The notes under the pieces were generated by a model that saw nothing but the letters and a program-made list of their open reading frames with translations, was not told the DNA's origin and searched no databases. 64,000 nucleotides of DNA, taken from Chamaecrista fasciculata (taxonomy: Eukaryota; Streptophyta; Magnoliopsida; Fabales; Fabaceae). The first letter of the stretch is position 1. Each line of letters opens with the position of its first letter. The position numbers and the translations under genes were made by a program. The stretch spans positions 1 through 64,000 of the forward strand of contig QANZ01044703.1 of the NCBI GenBank assembly GCA_003254925.1. Direction: 5' to 3'. Below, in pieces: positions 1-10,837 of this stretch.

Positions 1-214
1 TCTGAATGGTCCATGTTAGAATAACGACTTAAATCATATGAAATAAAATTTTGGGGATCGAAAGAGAGCAAATGTAAAAGTTCGAGGACCAAAATAGAAC
101 AAAAAAACAATTTGAGGACTAAAATAAAACTTATCCCACAATTTAAGAACTACAATAAATATTTGATCTTAATATATTGGTCCCCCTAAAAATAATTTTG
201 GCTCCGCCCCTACC

Positions 215-1290
215 TGTACTTAGTTCTGAGTTATGGCATACTGATATTGTTTTTTCTTCATCCTCTATTGAGGCTTGTACGGTTTGCCATAAGGCAAAGC
301 AATAAAGAGTAAGTTTTCCCGTTCTCATACTGCTTCTCTTTTCCAACTTATACATGATGATTTATGGGGACTATATAGAAAGGATCATCTTAATATGACA
401 TCTTATGTTCTTACATTGATAGAAGAATTCTCTATGGAGCTACTTGGACTTTTCTTATTAAAAATAAAACTAAAGCATTTTTTGTGTTAAAGAATTTTTT
501 CCATATGGTGCAAACTCAATTCGATGTTAAAGTTAAAACTTTGTGGATTGATAATGGTACTGAATTTGTCAAAAAGAATTGTGCATATATAGGTAGTTGA
601 TTTTGGGATAATGCATAATAAAACCTGTAATTATACACCACAACAAAACAATGTCATGATGAGGAGGCATAAGCATCTTCTTCAAGTTGTCGAGGCCTTA
701 ATGTTCAAATCAGGTTTACTAATTAAATTTTGGGAAGAAAGTATTTTAACCGCAACTTTTAGTATTAATAGAAAAGTCCTTATGAGGTTTTATATGGTAG
801 ACCACCAAATTATAATAGGCTGAGATCTTTTGGATGTCTTTGTTTTGCAACAAATACTCATCCTATAAAAGATAAGTTTTCTCCTAGATCTTTTAAGCGT
901 GTCTTTGTAGGTGATAGTTCAGGTCAGAAAGCATACAAATTATTTGAATTTGGAATATGAAAAATTGATTATGTCAAGATATGTTATTTTTGTGAAGATC
1001 AATTTCATTTCTTTAAACATGTTGAAGTTGATATGCCCATACTACCCGTGTCTATTTTGCCTACTGAATCTGATGAAGCTAAATATGTTAAAATGGAAAA
1101 ATGGTGTTACCAAAAAAAAAAGAAAAATACTACCTCTACTAATGATTTAACTACTACAACTCGTGTAGAAACATATTTAAATGATTCACATTTTATTCAA
1201 ACATCTACTGAATTTTTCAAAAAAAATACAAAAACACCTACTGATTTACCAATTCAAGAAGTTGCAACACAACCTTTGTCTACTGATTAG
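215..1290 (+). mobile_element. Ty1/copia retrotransposon remnant (GAG-pre-integrase and integrase)
   Basis: Conceptual translation in shifting frames gives copia polyprotein signatures in order: a CxxCHxAKQ-like stretch near 285-305 (end of the GAG-pre-integrase domain), an integrase core start reading LIHDDLWG near 350-375, a YTPQQN motif near 630-650, and the post-integrase block RSFGCLCFAT near 822-852. A KFSPRSFKRVFVG-like segment follows at 870-912. Stops and frameshifts break it throughout, so it encodes no polyprotein. No LTRs, primer-binding site or reverse transcriptase are seen; only the middle of pol remains. A closely related fragment lies at 13306-13630. The family call is firm; the boundaries are approximate. 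Confidence 0.8.
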
Positions 1291-1727
1291 ACCTGCTCAT
1301 GGACCCTATGGACTACTTGGCCAAGTCTATAATCAACTACTCATTAAATAAAAGAAAACTTGGGCCTAGAAATAAGACATACGCATAAAATACACAAGTC
1401 TATAAAATAGCCCAATTATTACTCAAGTATTACTTGAGACTAACCAAATTAGTAAAATAACTTAGTCCCTAAACCCTAGTTTGTCCATCACTACCAATTT
1501 CTCTCGTTCTGATTCTTCTATGAGGTTAATTTCATTTTGATCCTCAAGTTATTTTTTGTTCTGTTTTGGTCCTCAAAGTAGGATTTAGTTTATTTTTTGT
1601 TCTCTCTTCATTTCACAAAATTTTTGCAATTTAGTCCATATTTAAATTGTAACAGTCCCAATGATAGAAAAAATTAAATTCAGATCAGTCCCCATAGATG
1701 AAATTTAGCCACAAATTAGTCCGAACG
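1291..1727. other. Intergenic, no gene seen
   Basis: AT-rich sequence after the copia remnant. Around 1520-1640 it has the 'tttggtcctcaa' phrase style found at the ends of the MULE-like MITEs elsewhere in the window. The stretch at 1-214 carries the complementary phrase ('gaggaccaaaata'), so the copia remnant may sit inside an old TIR element. No coding signal was seen. Confidence 0.4.
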
Positions 1728-1950
1728 TGCGGAAAATAATTTCAGTACTGTCCAAAACAGTCCAAGAAAGTATAGATCGGTGCAGACATGCAAAAAACAA
1801 TTTCAGTTCAGTAAAAAAAATCCATAAAATTACAGATTGGTGCAGACATACAGAAAATAATTTCAGTTCAGTCCAGAAAATTACAAATTGGTGCAGACAT
1901 GCAGAAAATAATTTCAGTTCAATCCAAAATAGTCCAGAAAATGGAATATT
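1728..1950. repeat. Tandem repeat, about 55-60 bp period, 3-4 degenerate copies
   Basis: The phrase 'gtgcagacat(g/a)cagaaaataatttcagttca' recurs at about 1780, 1841 and 1892, with a partial copy at 1728. Spacers contain 'ccagaaaattacaaattg'-type sequence. The copies differ by several bases. Open frames on both strands here are just translations of the repeat. Confidence 0.75.
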
Positions 1951-2005
1951 AGTGGTGATCTTTTCTGAGTAGAATATCATTAAAACGTTTTGCAAAATGA
2001 GCCAC

Positions 2006-2410
2006 CTAATCAAATATAAATGTTGCAAAACGGTCCTTAATAACAAGATCCACAAACATGCCTCTGTTCTTGCTATTTACTGCAAGGCTTTCCCCACCTT
2101 GACAAAGCTCAATTACTTTTTTAATTCCAAATTCCTTCTCTTCTCTAATAAAGGTAAGGCCTAAATTAAGCATCTGAATCAATGATGTCATCATCCATTT
2201 CCAATATTTTCTTACAACTATTATAAAATTGAGGATATGTTTCTTCTATATATCTTGTAAAGTAATGGACTTTCCAAGTGACTAAAACACACGATCAAGA
2301 ACAATATCCACTTGTATTTTATGCTTCAAAGCTAATGCCATCCCCATTTCAAGAGAAAGCAAGAGGCCTGCACGCATGAGGATATAACAAAACATTGGAT
2401 TGCAATAGCC
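2006..2410 (-). pseudogene. UPL5-like HECT E3 ubiquitin ligase fragment
   Basis: Reading the minus strand from about 2410 downwards gives a broken HECT-domain stretch. The first block reads MGMALALKHKIQVD followed by IVLDRVF; then comes a stop where the family has FLQLAG. Next are KSITLQDI, MDDDIIDSDA, and after a small insertion and frameshift GLTFIREEKEFG, KVIELCQGG, AVNSKN and FVDLVIKDRF. The order and wording match the N-lobe of plant UPL5-type HECT ligases, which transfer ubiquitin through a catalytic cysteine further downstream. That cysteine and the N-terminal ubiquitin-like part are absent. Two stops and at least one frameshift make it non-coding. No neighbouring UPL gene is present, so it was probably carried in by a transposon or duplication. 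Confidence 0.72.
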
Positions 2411-2539
2411 CTACACAAAACATAATTCAATAATCATAATCATATATATATATATTGAAATCACAATAATTGAAACATTATCTCTAATAAAATAATATTG
2501 AAGTAAAAATAAACTTTAATATATAAATAAAACTTTGGG

Positions 2540-2925
2540 AAAAGGAATATACTCACAATTGAAACACAAGGTATGTATTTGGTGCATCATTGATTTGAGG
2601 ATATGATAATATACACTCATTCAACGTATAATGATTAGGAGGAAGAGGAGAGTATATGGTTTTGGAGCAAGAGGCTAAGGGTGAAAGTAATTTGGAGTGA
2701 GAAAACATAGCTTGGTTGAGACATGTATATATGTTGATGCGAAATTGATGATCATGGGGGACCATATTTATACTTGACTCTACATTGAACGGATATAGTC
2801 AATTAATGTATGTAATTAAATCCTGGAATTAATGTATGTAATTAAAGCCTGGTTAACATTAATACTTGACTATACATTAATTGAAGGGCTATAGACAATT
2901 AATGTATGTAATTAAAGCCTGGTTA
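2540..2925 (-). repeat. Module X, copy A: minus-strand coding-like repeat plus AT tandem repeats
   Basis: First of four copies (also 8240-9145, 24165-25155, 43658-44490). The minus strand has a TATA-like box near 2770 ('tataaatatgg'), a leader, and an open frame starting MFSHSKLLSPLASCSKTIYS at 2708 and ending near 2553. The frame is shared, with changes, by the other copies. On the plus strand it is followed by 'aattaatgtatgtaattaaa'-type repeats and 'acttgactatacattaattg' units (2790-2930). The protein is not recognised. Confidence 0.6.
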
Positions 2926-3335
2926 TTGTGGTCAATGACATCAAGTTTTTTTTGAATAGCATTCCTTCAAGTAAGGTGTTGTGGGCTAGTAAGTCTTCTA
3001 ACAAGGCCGTCGATTGGCTGGCCAAGTATTCTTTAAAGGGAATGAGTCGTTTTGAGTGGGCGTCTGGGCCCCCATCCTCCTTTCTTGCCATCATCTCTGC
3101 TGATTTTGATGTGCATAGGAGTGGAATTGTATGATTTCAGCTTTTACTTAGTCTAGCTTTTTTGCGTTGGCTTTCTTTATTGATTTTTATTGTTGCCTTT
3201 TATTTCATTTTTGTTCTCTTCGCTGGTTTTTGTAGCCTCTCTCGTACTGAGATTTTTTGTGTTTTGTCTTGTTTTGGGCCTGCCTTGGCTGGGCTTTTGT
3301 TTATTGAAGTATCATTTCAGGCTAAAAAAGAATAT
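2925..3335 (+). mobile_element. LINE 3' end: RNase H C-terminal fragment and 3' UTR
   Basis: The frame from 2928 reads VNDIKFFLNSIPSSKVLWAS, then SSNKAVDWLAKYSLKG and WASGPPSSFLAIISADF, ending at 3134. The NKAVDWLAK element and the closing PPSSFLAI block are typical of the C terminus of the RNase H-like domain in plant LINEs. A T-rich tail of about 190 bp resembling a LINE 3' UTR follows. Only the last ~70 codons remain. Shorter copies of the same fragment occur at 9145-9290, 25155-25217 joined to 29957-30003, and 44490-44605. Confidence 0.7.
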
Positions 3336-3879
3336 TTATACTTGTTTCTAAGGATACTTATTTATTTATTTAACTCGATCAAATAAATGTCCTACTTCAA
3401 TTAAGAAGATTATTAAATTCAAATCATAAATTTTTGTAATAACTCATTAACCTAATAAGTATTGACTTAGAAGGTAATTAATTACATACATTAATTTCTA
3501 GGATTTTGTTGCATGATCCAAGATTTAAAATCATTTAATGTTAACTGAAGGGGTATAGTCAAGTAATAAGGGACTGTTTGGTACACTGATTATTTTTCAT
3601 TCTCATAAATCATATTTTTTGAAATGTGATTTTCAAGAATATAAAACTATTTATTTGTATGAGTTAAAAGAGTCATATGATTATTTTGCAATATTTCCAA
3701 GAATGTTACAATATTTTTTTTTTAGTTCAACTTTGTTAATCCTAGAAATGTTTAATATTTTTTCAAATATGACATTGATTTTCTTTCATTCTCAACTAAT
3801 AGCTTATCAAATGTATAAATTCTCCAAAAACAATTCATGAGAATCTTTTTTCAAAGAAAAAATATATATTAAGGTATAT
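3336..3879. other. AT-rich intergenic, no gene seen
   Basis: Low-complexity AT-rich sequence with 'aattaatgtatgtaatt'-like words around 3475-3500 and 'gaaggggtatagtcaagtaat' near 3545, i.e. further scraps of the module X tandem repeat. Short open frames here have no recognisable content. Confidence 0.4.
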
Positions 3880-4155
3880 TATTTTTCTTTCAACTTAGTG
3901 AACTTGTTTAACATCAAATACAATTTTTCTTGGGTAGTATTTCACAATATTGGCATTTAAAATAAGAGACTTTTAAATTGAGGTTTTAATATTGATAATG
4001 ATTGTGAAATAAACTTGTGATTAATAATGACTTTTGTAATAACAAGGTTCCTTATTTGTATGGGATTCAATTTCCTTTGATTTTATTTATTCGATAATTA
4101 CATTACTATTAAGATAGTTACATGCAGGACATGAATATATTTCAATTTTTTGTGG
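3880..4155 (+). repeat. Orphan copy of the CNL 3' flank
   Basis: About 270 bp aligns base for base, with scattered differences, to 55500-55790, which lies about 0.75 kb downstream of the intact CNL stop codon. Shared words include 'agtgaacttgttta', 'atttaaaatgagagactttt'-like sequence, 'taataacaag' and 'actattaagata'. No CNL coding sequence precedes it here, so this looks like the 3' flank of a CNL copy whose body has been lost. Confidence 0.65.
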
Positions 4156-5382
4156 TACTATTGAGAGGTACAAGCTACGCGACTAGTGGCAAAAATTTAC
4201 TAACTCTTTTAGGGTAGATATAAAAAGGATGTTTTTTCAACACTATTGGACATGGATTATATCAAGAATTTGAAAGTTTTTTCGTAAAAACATTGAAAGG
4301 AACATATTTTGGTAATTGAATAAATTGGTTATGCATTAAGAATATAATATATGGATAGATGGTTTGGCATCTAGAAACATAAAAATATAATGAGTAACGG
4401 GTAAGAAAAGAAAAAAAAAATATAGTACATAAAAGTAAATATACCAATGTTGTTGTTTAGTTTAATTAAAGTCATAGTTTGATTAGTCGTAGTACGACTA
4501 GTCGTTGTTTTAAGTAATTGTAGTTTGACTAGTCTTTGTTTTAAATAAACGTAGTTTAACTAATCATTGCTTTAAATAGTCGTAGTTTAACTAGTTGTTT
4601 TAAAAATATTCATTTTTTCTTTTCTTACCCATTGATTAGTCATTACATTTTTATGTTTCTAGATGCCAAGCCATCTTAATTATAATATCCATATATAGTA
4701 CATAAATGTACCAATGTCGTTGTTTAGTTTAATTAAAGTCATAGCTTGATTAGTCGTAGTTCGATTAGTTGTTTTTTTTTAAATAATCGTATTTTAACCA
4801 ATGGTTGTTTTAAATAGTCGTAGTTTAACTCGTCGTTATTTTAAATGTATCCATCTATAAATAAGTGTTCTAACCACCAAGCAATTCGAAATTCTCACTA
4901 TTAAAAGATATCATAGGTTTTGAGAAAAATCATTGAGGAAGAAGATGAGGAGGAAGAGGATGATGGTCCAAGGACAATGGATATATATTGACAAATTATC
5001 TATTTCTACCAAATCAATGATTTACCAAAGGTATCTATCAATATATATAAGTCAATGGGTATTTCATATATTTTCTATTTCTTGCTTCTAATGTGTAAAA
5101 TTCTCATTTTTTATAGATGTTGTGCAAATAAGAGACAGCTTAATTTGGGTCTTTTATGCTTACCAAAAACAAAATTGGTTAGTTTATACATTTTCATTAT
5201 AAAAATATTTATTATATGTGTATAAAATCCAGTGTGATAATCAAAATATTAATATCTTTCTCTCACACTTAGTCATTATCTAATGAAACACATTATATTA
5301 TTATAAATCATACATATGTAACACAATTGATAAATAAACTAGTATTTGACGGCCTTATTTTATATATATGTTTTACAGTGAT
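4156..5382 (+). repeat. Repeat R, copy 1
   Basis: A long dispersed repeat also found at about 31653-33420, 33420-35830 and 45540-46905. Hallmarks are 'gacatggattatatcaagaattt', then many degenerate 'gtcgtagtttgactagtcgttgttttaaata' units (4470-4860), an acidic-coding stretch 'gaagaagatgaggagg' near 4940, and 'atttaccaaaggtatctatc'. Intron-like 'tttttatag' and 'ttttacag' ends (near 5113 and 5382) suggest it derives partly from a gene. No transposon ends were identified. Confidence 0.6.
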
Positions 5383-5696
5383 ATTGCTGTCCAAAAGCTG
5401 TATGCAAGAAGTGTTATGCTACCTCTGAATTTTCTATTATTAAAGGTGAAAAAGGAATTGTTGGGATCTAGTTTTGATTATTGAAAACAATTTGGAGACG
5501 GAAGACTCTGGGAGGAAAAAATTAGCTTGACTGACAGAGAAACATATGAAGGTCTATTCAAGGAATATTGGGATATCATTAAAGAAAATGAAGGTCTGAC
5601 TAGTGTTGATATCTATGCTGCTCAAACCAAGACTCAAAAGGGTAAAAATTCTATTCATCATAGAAGATTTAGTGAAAGTAATGAAGATGAAGATTA
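5383..5696 (+). pseudogene. PHD/SWIB-family zinc-finger protein fragment
   Basis: Directly after an acceptor-like 'ttttacag', the sequence encodes YCCPKAVCKKCYATSEF followed by SIIKGEKGI. A one-base deletion near 5461 shifts the frame, which resumes as WDLVLIIENN. Further blocks are LTDRETYEGLFKEYW, IIKENEGLT and DIYAAQTKTQKG, ending in an acidic tail and a stop at about 5696. The Cys pairs plus the IENN and FKEYW blocks resemble the region after the PHD finger in plant nuclear proteins that combine PHD, SWIB, Plus-3 or GYF domains (the family that includes NERD). It would need a first exon that is not visible here. The family assignment rests on motif memory only. Confidence 0.5.
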
Positions 5697-5699
5697 AGG

Positions 5700-6372
5700 T
5701 GAAGATAAAGTCATCAACTTGACATCAGATAATAGTGGTACATATGATACATCTGATCGTAAACCAATGACCAAAAAATGTAAGTGGTCCAACTTGATAT
5801 TAGATACTTGTGATACACGTAAGCCAGTGACAAAAAAAAAAGTTTAATTTGTTGCGCGTATTGTATGAATATGAAAAAGGAAATATGATGATGAGTACCA
5901 ATTGAGGGGTTGAAGAAAGTGAATGAAGCATATACATTGATAAAGTCAATGATAAATTGAGAATTGGCCCAAAAACAAATGATAAATTGAGTGAATAGTA
6001 GATCAAGATGAAAGAAAGAGAAGATAAAGACACAAAGAAATAATTAATTAAGAAAATGAATAATGAAAGATTGCAAAAAGTTAATATCATTGATTATAAG
6101 AGATATTTAAATTTAAGAGGAATGTTGGAAATAATAATTTTAAAATATTTATGAGTTATGTTATCTATAAATACTCTTGTATCAATTCGTTAATCATCAA
6201 TGATATTCATTCTTTCCTTTCACTTTACATTTGTTACAAGACAAATGACTTAAAAAACAGATAATTATATCAAAATGTAAAAGACACATCACATATGATT
6301 TCATTTTATTCTTTTTTAAGTATAACAATATTAGTAAAGTTTCATGCCATCCAGGAAAAAAAAAGTTTAATA
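5700..6372. other. Intergenic, no gene seen
   Basis: AT-rich sequence following the zinc-finger fragment, with acidic-coding GAAGATGAAGAT runs up to 5710 and poly-A-rich repeats near 6000-6060. A minus-strand open frame at 5800-6090 is a compositional artefact of the purine-rich plus strand. Confidence 0.4.
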
Positions 6373-6381
6373 TTTTATATT

Positions 6382-6901
6382 GGTCAAAACCTCAAATTGG
6401 TCCTAAATGTATGGGGTAAATTTCAGTTTGGTTCTAAATGTTTTATTTGTTTCAGATTAGTTCTAAATATTATATATCATAATTTCTCAAATTGGTTCTA
6501 AACTTACCTTCGGAACACAATTTGACGTCATTTGTTAATAGTTTCAACTGAACAAAAAACAAAATTCAAAAGTTAATATATAATTTCAAACTCATCATGT
6601 TCCGACTTGAAATGAGAGATATATGACAAACTTTACTAGTTTAACTATTAGATATATAAGTGACTAACTTTCGAGAGCTAATTTGATCTTGCTTGTTGAC
6701 AATCCCAACTGGATGCTTTGTCAGAAATAACTCCTAACTCATAATTCATTGCATTTGAATTTCAAATGAGAGAAATGTCATTAATTTAGGACCAATTTGA
6801 GAAATTATACAAACATATAATACCAATCTGAATCAAATGAAACATTTATTATGAATTTAAAATTTATCCTATACATCTAGGATCAATTTGAGGGTTTGAC
6901 C
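6382..6901. mobile_element. MULE-type MITE, copy 1 (full length)
   Basis: 520 bp element with inverted ends: left GGTCAAAACCTCAAATTGG, right (reverse complement) GGTCAAACCCTCAAATTGA. The match continues over about 40 bp. It is flanked by a perfect 9-bp direct repeat TTTTATATT (6373-6381 and 6902-6910), the TSD length of Mutator-like elements. It encodes nothing. Full copies at 30020 and 44625 share the same flanks. Confidence 0.85.
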
Positions 6902-6909
6902 TTTTATAT

Positions 6910-7110
6910 TTTATTGGCCAAAGACCCGAAATCCTATTTTGTCTCTAAAGAAAACCCAGAAGCGCTCTTTGCTTCCCATTGTTGCTTCAAACAAAACATA
7001 GCAGGTGTTGCCTTCACCGTCGAAGACTTCAACACCGCTTTGGACAAGTAAAGGCTTCGACTCTGAAATTGGGACGAAGACCGGTGAAACTTTTTGAAAA
7101 TTCAAAGAAT
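6910..7110. repeat. Coding-like fragment E, copy 1
   Basis: A segment with higher GC than its surroundings, repeated at 10860-11000 and 45130-45300. In the other two copies a short frame reads MEGVSFTVEDFFDAALDK and then stops; in this copy the start is lost ('aacatagcaggtg') and the frame has a deletion. It probably comes from the first exon of an unrecognised gene. It lies between the MULE MITE and the CNL 5' flank in each duplicated unit. Confidence 0.45.
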
Positions 7111-7199
7111 TATAAAAGAACGAAAAAAATTTAAGGGATCAAAACGAAACTTTGAACAAATTTGAGGGACCAAAACAAGACTTTCACCTATTTTATAAG

Positions 7200-7985
7200 A
7201 TCGAAACCTCCAATTTGTAGTAGCATCAATAATGTGTTAGGTCGTTAGGATCGATTGAGCTTGGATAAATAAATTGATTAGAACTTGGTTGCGATGGATC
7301 TAACAGTGACTATTTAAGCAAAGGCTTGAACCCAAGGGAAATTAAAGTACATAATTAGAGTCATGCCTCTAGGCAGTGTCTACCTTTTTTAGGCGTTAAG
7401 TGCAGTGTCTCCTTATGATAAAGCATCAATAAGAATTTAACATATATCATAAGCATACCAAAATGGCTTGATTGCTGATTGGATTAATTCGTTAATGAAA
7501 TTGACGGTGACTTAACAGAAGAGGCTTTTGTGCACAAAATGAGCAGTTTAGGGGTTGTTTTGTAACGCTTGAAACATTAGGGAGGTAAATCGCACTTGAC
7601 CCAAATTTCAAGGGTAATCTGTAATTTAGCCTATATAATAGGTTATATTAACCAATTTTCTTACCAACTACGTTGTGACATATTCCAACTTCCAAGGCAT
7701 ACCAAATTCTTCAATGAATTTTTTTTTGGCCTGCATTCTACAATGAATTGAAGCTTCTTTTGTTGGCTTCATATTATTCACCTCTCTTGCTTTTTTTTTT
7801 TTGGGCCCGATCTCTTGCTTTGAAGAAAACAAACCAGAATCAAAGTTTTGGGGCCATAATTGACTTTAACTACTTGTTCTTATACATCTGTGTGAAGAAG
7901 TCAAACACCAAACACCTCCACATAATTCACTAATATAGCTTAATCTTAGCTTACTATTTGCCATATATTTCTATATACTAGCAGT
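7200..7985. repeat. U-box kinase exon-8 relic and orphan CNL 5' flank
   Basis: At 7235-7325 the sequence 'aaattgattagaacttgg...gatctaacagtgac...' is a decayed match to the plus-strand reading of 57783-57845, the end of exon 8 of the U-box kinase. From about 7340 to 7980 it matches the 5' flank of the CNL copies at 12043 and 31443 ('gtcatgcctctaggcagtgtctac', 'cataattgacttt', 'ctatatacta'). Just where the others have the ATG the homology stops, so the CNL itself is missing. Confidence 0.6.
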
Positions 7986-8039
7986 TAGGGTTCAGAGTGT
8001 CTCTCAATAACATTCATAGATCAAACAAATATATAAGAA

Positions 8040-8237
8040 TGCGAAAACCCAGAAAAATAGATGAACAATCCCAACTTGATGCTTTGTCAAAAGTAACTCC
8101 TAACTCATAATTCGTTCCATTTGAATTTCAAATAAGAGAAATGTCATTAATTTAGGACCAATTTGAAAAATTATGTAAACATATAATACCAATCTGAATC
8201 AAATGAAACATCTATGATCAATTTAATTTGGGACTAG
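8040..8237. mobile_element. MULE-type MITE, right-hand internal part
   Basis: Matches the interior of the 6382-6901 element ('acaatcccaacttgatgctttgtc' through 'caaatgaaacat'), but both ends are missing. It joins directly to module X at about 8240. The same junction recurs near 24150. Confidence 0.65.
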
Positions 8238-8239
8238 AA

Positions 8240-8436
8240 AATATGGGGAACCTACTTGCATTGTAACCATAATTCAAAAGTTACTAGACAAGTTGAACAA
8301 AGGGGTATATAATAAAAATGGAAAATCTTTATGTCGATGATTTCATACGAAAATGGAGAATCCGAAGATGCAGACACAGAGGGATTCAACGTCCAGGATG
8401 GCCTGGCTTGTGTAGGATTGGAAGGGAAGGAAGGCC

Positions 8437-8470
<34 letters not shown>

Positions 8471-9145
8471 ATCAGAAAATAAATAAATAAATAAATAAAT
8501 AAGGTCATTCTGACTCAAATTTGGCAAGAAAAGAGTGATTAGTGATTAATTGAAATTAAAGAGTGAGTACCAAGAAGGAACAACAGCAGGAAGATGCAGT
8601 GATGGTATCATCGGACAAAAACATTTGGTGTATCATTGATTTGATAATATGATAATATATACTCATCAATGTATAATGATTAGAAAAAGGAGAGTATATA
8701 GTTTTGGAGCAAGAGGCCATAAGGATGAGAATAATTTGGAGTAAGAAAACATAGATTGGTTGAGACATGTATATATGTTGATGTGAAATTAATCGTCAGG
8801 AGGATCATATTTATACTTGACTAAACATTGAAAGGGTATAGTCAATTAATGTATGTAATTAAATCCTGGAATTAATGTATGTAATTAAGCCTGGTTAACA
8901 TTAATACTTGACTATATATACATTAATTGAAGGGGTATAGTCAATTAATGAATGTAATTAAAGTCCGGTTAACATTAATACTTGACTATACATTAATTGA
9001 AAGGGTATAGTCAATTAATGTATGTAATTAAACCTGGTAAATGTTAATTGAAGGGGTATAGTCAAGTAATTTGGAGTGAGAAAACGTAGTTTGGTTAATG
9101 TCGTGAATTTGCCCTCTTCAGTTGTGGACTCGAGGTGCATTCATG
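8240..9145 (-). repeat. Module X, copy B
   Basis: Second copy of the module at 2540. It begins with a plus-strand stretch 'ggaacctacttgcattgtaacc', then an (AT)n run at about 8446-8470 and (AAAT)n at 8478-8503. The minus-strand exon-like part covers 8556-8768. The frame has the conserved words ASCSKTIYSP and NHYTL but is shifted after that. Tandem 'tatagtcaattaatgtatgtaattaa' units fill 8830-9070. Confidence 0.6.
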
Positions 9146-9300
9146 TGGTCAATGACATCAAGTTTTTGCTTAATAGCATTCATTTGAGTAAGGTGTTGTG
9201 GGCTAGTAGGTCTTCTAACAAGGCCGCCAATTAGCTAGCCAAATATGCTTTAAAGGGGATGAGTCGTTTTGATTGGGCATCTGACCCCCAAAAAAGTTTA
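9146..9300 (+). mobile_element. LINE RNase H fragment, copy 2
   Basis: Decayed copy of the 2925 fragment ('gtcaatgacatcaagttttt', 'aaggtgttgtgggctagtaggtc'). A stop replaces the Trp of the DWLAK motif (gattggct became aattagct). It carries the uninterrupted site 'ctagtaggtcttctaac' into which the 4.7 kb element inserted in another copy. Confidence 0.65.
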
Positions 9301-9312
9301 ATATTTTATATC

Positions 9313-9610
9313 GGTCAAAACCTCAAATTGGTCCTAAATGTAGGGTAAATTTCAGATTGATTCTAGATGTTTTATTTGTTTCAGATTAGTTCTACATATT
9401 ATATATGATAATTTCTCAAATTGGTTCTAAACTTACCTTCGGAACACAATTTGACGTCATTTGTTAATAGTTTCAACTAAACAAAAAAAATTAAAAAATT
9501 AACACATAATTTCAAACTCGTCATGTTCAACTTGAAATGAGAAAAATATGACAAATTTTACTAGTTTAACTATCAGATATATAAGTGACTCACTTTCGCG
9601 AGCCAATTTG
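9313..9610. mobile_element. MULE-type MITE, left part, interrupted
   Basis: Begins GGTCAAAACCTCAAATTGG like the full copies and runs about 300 bp until a Tourist-like element interrupts it at 9611. A few bases resume at 10838 ('ttgatctcgcgagcc'), after which the right half has been lost. Confidence 0.7.
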
Positions 9611-10837
9611 GGGTGTGTTTGGATTAGAAGTAGGTAATGAAATGATGATTTTATGTAATGAAATGGTAATGAAAAAATTATGTAATGAAAATGTAATGAA
9701 AATGGTGTTTGGATTAGTTTGAGATGTAATGAAAAAAATAGAATGTGAAATTATGAAAAAGGGTATGTAATGATTGTGGTTGGTTGAAATAAATATATGG
9801 GTTTTTTTAAATTGTATAGGGGTAAAATTGATAATTGATAATGGAAATAGATAGAAATAAAAAAAATAATATTTTGACTTTTTAGTTGTGGTGGTTATGA
9901 AATGAAATGGTAATGAAATTGTCTTGGAATTTGTGCTAGATGTGAATATTTGTAATGAAGGTTGGAGTAGTATTATGTAATGAAATGAAAGGACCAAAAT
10001 GTAAATAACATGAAAATTTTTAAAAACCTACCATTTGGTCTATGATTTTATATAAATTGAACGAATCGNNNNNNNNNNNNNNNNNNNNNNNNNNNNNNNN
10101 NNNNNNNNNNNNNNNNNNNNNNNNNNNNNNNNNNNNNNNNNNNNNNNNNNNNNNNNNNNNNNNNNNNNNNNNNNNNNNNNNNNNNNNNNNNNNNNNNNNN
10201 NNNNNNNNNNNNNNNNNNNNNNNNNNNNNNNNNNNNNNNNNNNNNNNNNNNNNNNNNNNNNNNNNNNNNNNNNNNNNNNNNNNNNNNNNNNNNNNNNNNN
10301 NNNNNNNNNNNNNNNNNNNNNNNNNNNNNNNNNNNNNNNNNNNNNNNNNNNNNNNNNNNNNNNNNNNNNNNNNNNNNNNNNNNNNNNNNNNNNNNNNNNN
10401 NNNNNNNNNNNNNNNNNNNNNNNNNNNNNNNNNNNNNNNNNNNNNNNNNNNNNNNNNNNNNNNNNNNNNNNNNNNNNNNNNNNNNNNNNNNNNNNNNNNN
10501 NNNNNNNNNNNGAGAGAGAGAGAGGTGAATAAGAAAAAGAGAAAGAAAAAAGAAAAAATGATGAGTGGAGAGAGAAAGTTGTAAGTGTAATAAATGAGGG
10601 TATTAAAAATTACTATTTTGCTAAATAGTTTTTTTATATTTGTATTAGAGTATAGGTAATTATAGGTATTTGAGTAGGGGTATGTTAGTAATTGGATATG
10701 AAATATGTAATGAAATGAGTTTGTAATGAAGTGATATTTTTGTAATGACTTTATAATTGAAAAAGTAGCTTAAGTTATTTAATGAAAATGGGATAATGAA
10801 ATTATAATAAATTTATATCGATAAACCAAACACACCC
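9611..10837. mobile_element. Tourist/PIF-Harbinger-like element nested in a MULE (contains gap)
   Basis: Terminal inverted repeat GGGTGTGTTTGG at 9611-9622 and CCAAACACACCC at 10826-10837, with a 3-bp direct repeat TTG on both sides (9608-9610 and 10838-10840). The interior is full of 'taatgaaatg' words on both arms (9640-9990 and 10690-10800), giving it a foldback character. The true length is unknown because of the internal N run. The family usually targets TWA; TTG is a slight departure. Confidence 0.75.
10044..10511. other. Assembly gap
   Basis: 468 N characters inside the Tourist-like element. Any reading frame across it is meaningless. Confidence 0.99.

Noticed and set aside
1728..1950. 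Short protein genes on either strand of the tandem repeat
   Set aside because: The frames simply translate the repeat unit.
4470..4860. CRISPR-like array ('gtcgtagtt' units)
   Set aside because: Degenerate repeats without constant spacers, in a plant nuclear sequence; an ordinary tandem repeat.
9590..9997. 135-codon minus-strand frame rich in Ile, Thr and Phe
   Set aside because: Lies within the Tourist-like element and reflects 'taatgaaatg' repeats; no domain.
10042..10584. 180-codon open frame across the first gap
   Set aside because: Made almost wholly of N characters; no evidence of coding.
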